DNA of 9,916 bases from Actinomycetota bacterium (GTDB lineage Bacteria; Actinomycetota; Actinomycetes; S36-B12; UBA5976): positions 1 to 9,916 of the forward strand of contig WLGZ01000025.1 of the NCBI GenBank assembly GCA_009702945.1. Reading direction: 5' to 3'. The notes beneath the pieces are model-generated. The model ran no database searches, had not been told where the DNA came from, and saw only the letters and a list, made by a program, of their open reading frames with translations. The position numbers and the translations under genes were made by a program. Below, piece by piece: positions 5,431-9,916 of the stretch. Every line of letters starts with the position of its first letter. Positions within the stretch are counted from its first letter, which is position 1.

Positions 5431-6612
5431 CTAATAGCCCATTTTTGGTTGAGTTTGATTTGCAATCTCACCAGTGGCATTTAGTGCTTGATCCAGATCA
5501 GCCCAAATATCGTTTGCATTTTCAATTCCAACCGATACGCGAATTAGATTCTCAGGAACTGCAGAATTTTCTTTAGGCCATCTGCGTCTACGTTCCATCA
5601 AAGTCTCAACGCCACCAAGTGATGTTGCGTAAGTGATTAACTCAACGGACTGACATACAAGTTCGGCCGCTTCAGCATCACCGTCAACTTCAAATGCCAA
5701 CATAAATCCAGGGCCATCAGATTGACGCTTTGCAATGTCTGCATTCTTATGTCCACCAAGTCCTGGGTAATGTACGGCTCGGACCTTGCTATGCCCAGCT
5801 AACTTCTCGGCAATGAATTGTGCATTTGATTCAGCGCGATCCACGCGAATTGCCAAAGTGCGAATACCGCGCAGTGCCAGGTAAGAATCGAATGCACTTG
5901 GCACGGCTCCTAAAAGAACGCGGCGACCAATAATCTTTTGCGCTAATTCTTCATCTGCAGTTACGAGCGCGCCCATCAACAAGTCAGAGTGCCCAGCCAA
6001 ACCTTTGGTAGCACTATGCATTACTAGGTGTGCACCTAGTTCAAGTGGTCGTTGCCTTATTGGAGTCATAAAGGTGTTATCGACTGCAAGGTAAGCGCCG
6101 TAATGTCGAGCCACGGTTGCAGTTGCTTCAATGTCACAGATTTCCATCATTGGATTAGTAGGTGTTTCGATCCAAACCCAAGAAGCGGGATTTCCATCGC
6201 CAGCAATTGCTGCTTTGACTGCAACATCATCAGTGACATCAACAAGTCGCAATTCAATTCGACCAAGGTCGTGAAGTTCTTTTAGTCGCATTGCAACACC
6301 GGTGTATGAGTACTGACTAGCTACTACTGGTTTTCCTTGCGGGAATAAATCGAAGATGGCATTTGCCGCAGCCATGCCACTTGAGAAAACTGTGCACCGC
6401 CCACCTTCAAGTGCGCCGATTGCTTGCTCCAAGGAATCCAAGGTGGCGTTCCAATCGCGCATGTAGCCATACGGTCCACCTGCGTGCATCGTGCTCGACA
6501 ACACAATCGGGGGATTGATGGGACCGTCTGGCGTTACTGGTGGACGACCAGCCTGCACGGCAGCGGTATCTAAATTCTTGAAGGACTCATGACCATTTTT
6601 CGGCGCGCTCAT
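5431..6612 (-). CDS. Cystathionine gamma-lyase/synthase-type PLP enzyme (Cys/Met metabolism family)
   Basis: A 393-residue fold-type I PLP enzyme of the trans-sulfuration family. The PLP lysine is Lys203 in HSATKGLAGHSDLLMG, with VDNTF (177-181) supplying the Asp178 that contacts the pyridine N. SSGMAA (77-82) is the PLP-phosphate loop, and SLGGVETLMERR (331-342) with Arg358 forms the substrate-carboxylate site. Two motifs differ from the textbook pattern: YMRDWNAT (50-57) replaces YxRxxNPT, and YSYTG (101-105) replaces YGGT. This resembles an actinobacterial subfamily usually labelled cystathionine gamma-lyase or synthase. Whether it acts as lyase, synthase or methionine lyase cannot be decided by reading. 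I chose ATG 6610-6612, because the open frame upstream to 6789 runs into ddl and shows no family sequence. No Shine-Dalgarno is present; a TAGTGT box lies 7 bases upstream. Confidence 0.88.
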   Translation of the reverse strand: MSAPKNGHESFKNLDTAAVQAGRPPVTPDGPINPPIVLSSTMHAGGPYGYMRDWNATLDSLEQAIGALEGGRCTVFSSGMAAANAIFDLFPQGKPVVASQYSYTGVAMRLKELHDLGRIELRLVDVTDDVAVKAAIAGDGNPASWVWIETPTNPMMEICDIEATATVARHYGAYLAVDNTFMTPIRQRPLELGAHLVMHSATKGLAGHSDLLMGALVTADEELAQKIIGRRVLLGAVPSAFDSYLALRGIRTLAIRVDRAESNAQFIAEKLAGHSKVRAVHYPGLGGHKNADIAKRQSDGPGFMLAFEVDGDAEAAELVCQSVELITYATSLGGVETLMERRRRWPKENSAVPENLIRVSVGIENANDIWADLDQALNATGEIANQTQPKMGY

Positions 6613-6619
6613 AGGGAAA

Positions 6620-6625
6620 ACACTA
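6620..6625 (-). promoter_or_regulatory. Candidate -10 of the PLP-enzyme gene, leaderless
   Basis: On the minus strand TAGTGT (plus 6620-6625) fits TANNNT and is followed by 7 bases and the ATG, so transcription would start at or next to the start codon. It overlaps an 8-bp palindrome, CACTAGTG (6621-6628). No convincing -35 is visible. Confidence 0.45.
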
Positions 6626-6652
6626 GTGCCATTAGATTTCAAAATGTTTCGG

Positions 6653-6658
6653 TAGCGT
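6653..6658 (+). promoter_or_regulatory. Candidate -10 of ddl, leaderless
   Basis: TAGCGT fits TANNNT and is followed by 7 bases (TGGACAG) and the ddl GTG at 6666. No Shine-Dalgarno and no clear -35 are present. It faces away from the -10 of the PLP-enzyme gene within the same 53-bp divergent gap. Confidence 0.45.
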
Positions 6659-6665
6659 TGGACAG

Positions 6666-7760
6666 GTGAGTAAGAAAATCCGGGTAGCCGTAATCTTCGG
6701 CGGTCGCAGTAGCGAACACTCGATTTCTTGTATATCTGCAGGCAGCGTACTTCGCGCCCTTGATCGAAATCTTTATGATGTGGTGCCAATTGGCATCACA
6801 AAATCTGGCAAATGGGTACTTGAAGCCGACAATGCTGATCGATTAGCGATTCAAAATGGTGTCTTTCCTGAAGTTGACTCAACCAACCCAGCAGTTCTTT
6901 TCACCGCAGATCCAAGTGCTAAAGATTTAGTGGTGCAATCCAATGTTCCTGAGGTCTTGCAGCAGTTCGATGTTGCCTTCCCGGTCCTGCATGGACCATG
7001 GGGCGAAGATGGCACGATTCAAGGTCTACTTGAATTAGCAGGCATTCCATATGTAGGTTCTGGCGTATTTGCATCAGCTGCTGCAATGGACAAAGCGCAC
7101 TTAAAAGCAATGATGCATTCCGCTGGACTGCCAATTGGTCCGTATGAAGTTGTGAGCAATGCGCAGTGGCTAACTGAAAAAGATGCCAGCTTGGCACGCA
7201 TTAAAACTTTAGGGTTGCCAGTTTTCATTAAGCCATGTCGCGCCGGTTCCAGCGTTGGTATCAGCAAAGTTAAATCCCACGATGACTTAGTGGCTGCAAT
7301 TGAAGCTGCCAGAATTCATGATCCAAAAATCATTGCGGAAGCAAGTATTGAAAACGCTCGCGAAATTGAATGCGGAGTTTTGGGTACCAGCAAAGGACCT
7401 AAGGCAAGTGTTTGTGCCGAGATCATCGTGCGTGATGGCCATGAGTTCTATGACTTTGAAGCTAAGTATGTGGATGACTCAGTTGAGTTATCGGTTCCGG
7501 CAAAACTCGATCCAGCCCAACATGAGAAACTTCGCGAGCTAGCGGTTCAGGCTTTCTTGGCGATGGATGGCGAAGGACTAGCTCGGGTAGACATGTTTGT
7601 CACCGGAAATGATGTCGTGATTAACGAAATCAACACCATGCCAGGCTTCACGCCAATTTCTATGTACCCGCGGATGTGGGCGGAAACTGGTCTTGATTAC
7701 CCAGCACTGGTTGATGCCTTGGTGCAAGATGCTCTTCGCCGTGGTGTTGGTCTGCGCTAA
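6666..7760 (+). CDS. ddl: D-alanine--D-alanine ligase
   Basis: A 364-residue ATP-grasp ligase. It joins two D-alanines with ATP for the peptidoglycan pentapeptide, in the cytoplasm. The N-terminal FGGRSSEHSIS carries Glu17; HGPWGEDGTIQG (109-120) is the Ddl signature. VFIKPCRAGSSVGIS (186-200) holds ATP-binding Lys189 and Ser195, and the omega-loop YDFEAKY (262-268) ends in Tyr268. Glu17, Ser195 and Tyr268 align with the E. coli DdlB triad Glu15/Ser150/Tyr216. The retained Tyr argues for D-Ala-D-Ala rather than a VanA-like depsipeptide ligase. Arg307 and Asn323 (NEINTMPG) complete the metal and phosphate site. The start is GTG 6666 (MSKKIRVAVIFGG). It sits 7 bases after a TAGCGT box without Shine-Dalgarno. 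thiL follows 19 bp downstream. Confidence 0.97.
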   Translation: MSKKIRVAVIFGGRSSEHSISCISAGSVLRALDRNLYDVVPIGITKSGKWVLEADNADRLAIQNGVFPEVDSTNPAVLFTADPSAKDLVVQSNVPEVLQQFDVAFPVLHGPWGEDGTIQGLLELAGIPYVGSGVFASAAAMDKAHLKAMMHSAGLPIGPYEVVSNAQWLTEKDASLARIKTLGLPVFIKPCRAGSSVGISKVKSHDDLVAAIEAARIHDPKIIAEASIENAREIECGVLGTSKGPKASVCAEIIVRDGHEFYDFEAKYVDDSVELSVPAKLDPAQHEKLRELAVQAFLAMDGEGLARVDMFVTGNDVVINEINTMPGFTPISMYPRMWAETGLDYPALVDALVQDALRRGVGLR

Positions 7761-7766
7761 TCGCGC

Positions 7767-7772
7767 TAACGT
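7767..7772 (+). promoter_or_regulatory. Candidate -10 of thiL, leaderless
   Basis: TAACGT fits TANNNT. It lies in the 19-bp gap after ddl and is followed by 7 bases (GTAATAC) and the thiL ATG. No Shine-Dalgarno precedes thiL. The gene may therefore have its own leaderless transcript in addition to read-through from ddl. Confidence 0.4.
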
Positions 7773-7779
7773 GTAATAC

Positions 7780-8748
7780 ATGAGCGAGCAAAGTATGGGT
7801 GGCCAAACCGTTGGCCAACTTGGCGAGTTTGCGTTGATTGACGCAATTGCAGCCCGACTGGCTAAATCATCGAATGAAACAGTTTCAGTTGGTATTGGTG
7901 ATGACTCAGCTGTTGTATCTGCCAAGGGCGGGAACGTGGTTGCCTGCATAGACATGTTGACGCAAGGCGTGCACTTTCGTCTTGATTGGTCGGAAGCAAA
8001 AGACATTGGTCGCAAAGCTGCTGCACAAAACTTAGCCGACATCTTTGCGATGGGAGCAACACCAACGGCACTACTAGTTGGACTTGCGCTTCCTTCCGAT
8101 ACTCCAGTGTCATGGGTTATGGGTTTGGCAGATGGTTTGAGTGAAGAAGCATCATTAGTTGGCGTGACCGTTGTTGGGGGAGACATAGTCCGCGGTGACT
8201 CGATTGCAATCAGTGTTACTGCGTTAGGTGAGCTAGGGGAGCGAGCAGCAATTCTGCGATCCGGTGCAAAGCCAGGAGATGTTTTAGCACTGGCCGGTCG
8301 ACTTGGGTTTGCCCAAGCAGGTTTGTTAATGCTTTCCCGCGGCTTTAGATCACCAAGAGTTTTAGTTGGAGCTCACCGCGTTCCAGAACCACCATATGAA
8401 TTAGTTCGGTTAGCAACTCATGCGACATCAATGATCGACATCAGCGATGGGTTAGTTTCAGATTTGAGTCACATCGCTAAAGCATCTGGCGTCTCAATAA
8501 ATATCAAGACTGCAGAATTTGAAATTCCTGAACCACTAGCTGCTGCAGCTTCTGCGTTTAATGGCGATGCGCTGGAATGGATTTTGACTGGCGGCGAAGA
8601 TCACGCATTCGCTGCCACATTCACAAATGCCCTTGATGTTCCATCTGGCTGGACCATTATTGGATTAGTCGAAGCTGGAGAGCCAGCTGTAACTGTTGAT
8701 GGTGAGACCTACTCCGGCAAAGGCTGGGATCACTTCTCAACCAACTAA
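7780..8748 (+). CDS. thiL: Thiamine-monophosphate kinase
   Basis: A 322-residue ThiL of the PurM/SelD-like ATP-binding superfamily. It phosphorylates thiamine monophosphate to thiamine diphosphate, the active cofactor. Visible signatures are GQLGEFALIDAIAARL (12-27), GIGDDSAVV (38-46), the metal-binding DMLTQGVHF (58-66) and AAQNLADIFAMGATP (81-95). GGD (133-135), MIDISDGLVSDLSHIA (218-233) and GGEDHAF (271-277) follow. Length is normal. ATG 7780 is taken because it sits 7 bases from a TAACGT box; Met6 is the only nearby alternative and would also keep the conserved GQLGEF. The gene ends 1 base before a terminator hairpin shared with the convergent rpmB. I see no TPP riboswitch upstream. Confidence 0.97.
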   Translation: MSEQSMGGQTVGQLGEFALIDAIAARLAKSSNETVSVGIGDDSAVVSAKGGNVVACIDMLTQGVHFRLDWSEAKDIGRKAAAQNLADIFAMGATPTALLVGLALPSDTPVSWVMGLADGLSEEASLVGVTVVGGDIVRGDSIAISVTALGELGERAAILRSGAKPGDVLALAGRLGFAQAGLLMLSRGFRSPRVLVGAHRVPEPPYELVRLATHATSMIDISDGLVSDLSHIAKASGVSINIKTAEFEIPEPLAAAASAFNGDALEWILTGGEDHAFAATFTNALDVPSGWTIIGLVEAGEPAVTVDGETYSGKGWDHFSTN

Positions 8749-8778
8749 AAATCCCCCCAGCTAAAGCTGAGGGGATTT
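8749..8778. terminator. Bidirectional terminator between thiL and rpmB
   Basis: AAATCCCC (8749-8756) pairs with GGGGATTT (8771-8778), and CAGC (8758-8761) pairs with GCTG (8766-8769) around a TAAA loop, with one C-A mismatch (8757/8770). A-rich and T-rich ends on both sides make it usable from both strands. This is expected between convergent genes. Confidence 0.88.
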
Positions 8779-8795
8779 AAAAATTTAGTAAGCAA

Positions 8796-8984
8796 TCAGA
8801 CGCGGGAAACTTTTCCAGCCTTGATGCATGAAGTGCAAACATTTAGACGCTTTGGTGAGTTGTTAACAACTGCGTGAACGGTCTGGATGTTTGGATTGAA
8901 ACGACGCTTGGTACGACGGTGTGAGTGGGAAATGGCGTGGCCAAAGCCTGGGCCTTTGCCACAGACGTCACATACAGCAGCCAT
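8796..8984 (-). CDS. rpmB: 50S ribosomal protein L28, zinc-binding form
   Basis: A 62-residue L28 (bL28) of the large ribosomal subunit. It starts MAAVCDVCGKGPGFGHAISH and has the basic HRRTKRRFNPNIQ segment (22-34) expected to contact 23S rRNA. Two CxxC pairs, Cys5/Cys8 and Cys50/Cys53, make this the C+ form, which should bind one zinc ion. Actinobacteria often also carry a C- copy used under zinc limitation, but none is in this window. The ATG (8982-8984) is fixed by AAGGAG 5 bases upstream. A promoter lies 46-75 bases upstream. Confidence 0.97.
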   Translation of the reverse strand: MAAVCDVCGKGPGFGHAISHSHRRTKRRFNPNIQTVHAVVNNSPKRLNVCTSCIKAGKVSRV

Positions 8985-9029
8985 TTTGACTCCTTGAAGA
9001 TTGATGGTTTTGCTTGGTTAAGCCTTGCC

Positions 9030-9059
9030 AGACTACCTGCGAATGCTCAGAAATTCCAA
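9030..9059 (-). promoter_or_regulatory. rpmB promoter
   Basis: On the minus strand TTGGAA (plus 9054-9059) is followed after 18 bases by TAGTCT (plus 9030-9035), a good TANNNT-type -10. The start would be near 9023, giving a leader of about 39 nt that carries the AAGGAG Shine-Dalgarno. This is the conventional, leadered arrangement. Confidence 0.5.
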
Positions 9060-9122
9060 TTCGGGCTCAACTAAACCCTATAACTGCGGGCTTGTGACTC
9101 ATCCGGAAACCTATGAGACAGG

Positions 9123-9128
9123 TAGCCT
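9123..9128 (+). promoter_or_regulatory. Candidate -10 of the DAK2-family gene, leaderless
   Basis: TAGCCT fits TANNNT and is followed by 6 bases (AGGGGC) and GTG at 9135. AGGGG is too close to the GTG to serve as a normal Shine-Dalgarno, so a leaderless mRNA starting at the GTG is likely. No clear -35 is visible. Confidence 0.45.
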
Positions 9129-9134
9129 AGGGGC

Positions 9135-9916
9135 GTGGCAAACACTGGAAATGCGGGTATTGACGCGGCTACGCTCCAGGCAGCCATGGTTCAGTTTCAG
9201 GACCTTCTGGCTCAAAATGAGCAGTTACTCAACGATTTAAACGTTTATCCAGTACCGGATTCCGATACTGGCTCAAATACTCTGCACACGCTTAAGGCAG
9301 GCATTGCCAACGCTGTGGGCCACGCATCTGACGTAGGTGAGTACGCCGCAGCCTTAGCAACGGGTGCCGCGAAGTCCGCTCTGGGAAATTCGGGTGTGAT
9401 CTTGGCTCAGTATTTGCAGGGACTGGCACAAGGCCTATCGCAAACTGAAACTCCCGATCAATGTTCGCCAAGTGAATGGCAGCAGGCACTTGAGCAAGCT
9501 GCAGTTGTTGCTCGGGAGTCGGTACTAACTCCTGCGGAAGGCACCATGCTCACGATTGCTGATGCTGCCGCGAATGTTCCAGCGCAATCAGATTTTCAAA
9601 AGTATTACCAGGCTGTTCAAATCGCAGTTCGTGCTGCCGTAATTGAAACGCAGAACTTGTTACCAGAACTTGTGGCAGCAGAAGTGGTTGATTCTGGCGC
9701 CTTGGCAATTTCATTTTTGCATGACAGCGTCGCATTAAGTTTTGGGGTAACTGCAAGTCCGCTGCAGATTAACTCTCGTAAACCAGTTGCATCCAGTTAT
9801 TCAGGTCCAGCATTTGAATTAATGTTTTCGGTTATCTGCTCACAAGTGATCAAAGAAGAAATTGAAAGCAAGATTTCTAGCCTTGGTGAATCGATTGCGA
9901 TTTCTGGCCTCGAACC
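9135..9916 (+). CDS. DAK2-domain (DhaL/FakA-like) protein, N-terminal part
   Basis: The frame is open from GTG 9135 to the window edge: 260 codons of a protein whose relatives run to roughly 530-570 residues. The N-terminal DhaL/DAK2 nucleotide-binding domain is clear. LNVYPVPDSDTGSNT (35-49) has the aspartates that bind Mg-ATP in DhaL, with Ser where Gly is usual (DGDTG). GNSGVILAQYLQG (84-96), the EGTMLTIADAA block and VDSGALAISFLHD follow. FakA, the best-known member, phosphorylates fatty acids bound to FakB; the actinobacterial members are mostly uncharacterised, so the substrate is unknown. The GTG is preferred over Met18 (ATG 9186) because it keeps the helix before LNVYP at family length. 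In other actinobacteria this gene lies between rpmB and recG, so recG is expected beyond 9916. Confidence 0.87.
   Translation, partial: MANTGNAGIDAATLQAAMVQFQDLLAQNEQLLNDLNVYPVPDSDTGSNTLHTLKAGIANAVGHASDVGEYAAALATGAAKSALGNSGVILAQYLQGLAQGLSQTETPDQCSPSEWQQALEQAAVVARESVLTPAEGTMLTIADAAANVPAQSDFQKYYQAVQIAVRAAVIETQNLLPELVAAEVVDSGALAISFLHDSVALSFGVTASPLQINSRKPVASSYSGPAFELMFSVICSQVIKEEIESKISSLGESIAISGLE

Noticed and set aside
6613..6789. Upstream extension of the PLP-enzyme frame by 59 residues
   Set aside because: It overlaps the conserved N-terminus of ddl on the opposite strand and contains no family sequence; the ATG at 6612 gives the normal length.
7446..7469. Phe in the Ddl omega-loop (YDFEAKY), first taken as the Tyr-to-Phe change seen in D-Ala-D-lactate ligases
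   Set aside because: Counting along E. coli DdlB places the specificity residue Tyr216 at the last Tyr of this motif, which is kept here (Tyr268). The Phe matches the non-diagnostic Tyr212.
7578..8186. Minus-strand open frame of about 200 codons opposite ddl and thiL, with similar frames at 4320-4892 and 1981-2421
   Set aside because: They lie antisense to well-conserved genes, carry no recognisable domain, and their composition (Ser/Thr/Ala-rich) is what a shadow of the real frame gives.

Overview
The window reads as chromosomal core DNA of an actinobacterium. The order ndgR (divergent) / leuC-leuD / HU / plsC-gpsA / ddl / thiL / rpmB (opposed) / DAK2-family gene is the one I know from Streptomyces and relatives, and the IclR-type regulator has the strongly conserved NdgR/LtbR sequence. 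GC content looks moderate rather than high, intergenic gaps are short, and several genes lack a Shine-Dalgarno sequence. This points to a streamlined, lower-GC lineage such as the freshwater acI group (Nanopelagicales). The lineage is inference; the gene order and families are seen or recognised directly.

Layout. Positions 1-141 hold the 3' end of an FMN-dependent alpha-hydroxy-acid dehydrogenase. A tRNA-Glu(CUC) on the minus strand (190-262) and its terminator follow. From 316 to 3096 lies the leucine block: ndgR on the minus strand, then leuC and leuD on the plus strand, with both promoters and an inverted repeat packed into about 35 bp. A strong hairpin closes leuD. A 215-bp gap with a structured leader precedes the HU gene (3312-3590), which ends in a perfect 14-bp GAAA-capped terminator. 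plsC and gpsA (3668-5427) form a TAATG-coupled pair for glycerophospholipid synthesis. A cystathionine lyase/synthase-type PLP enzyme on the minus strand (5431-6612) ends 3 bp from gpsA and starts 53 bp from the divergent ddl. ddl and thiL (6666-8748) make D-Ala-D-Ala and thiamine diphosphate. rpmB (8796-8984, minus) converges on thiL across a shared terminator and diverges from a DAK2/FakA-type gene that runs off the window at 9916.

How it fits together. The only pathway-specific circuit visible is leucine biosynthesis: an NdgR-type regulator facing the isopropylmalate isomerase operon across a shared control site. The other genes are housekeeping functions: nucleoid protein, membrane lipid, cell wall precursor, cofactor and ribosome. 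A recurrent arrangement is a TANNNT-like -10 box 6-7 bases before the start codon with no Shine-Dalgarno, seen for ndgR, the PLP enzyme, ddl, thiL and the DAK2 gene. leuC, HU and rpmB carry strong Shine-Dalgarno sequences instead. I see no phage, insertion sequence, CRISPR array, toxin-antitoxin or defence module, and no undescribed multi-gene system. The most interesting signals are regulatory. The longest gene-free stretch is 3097-3311.
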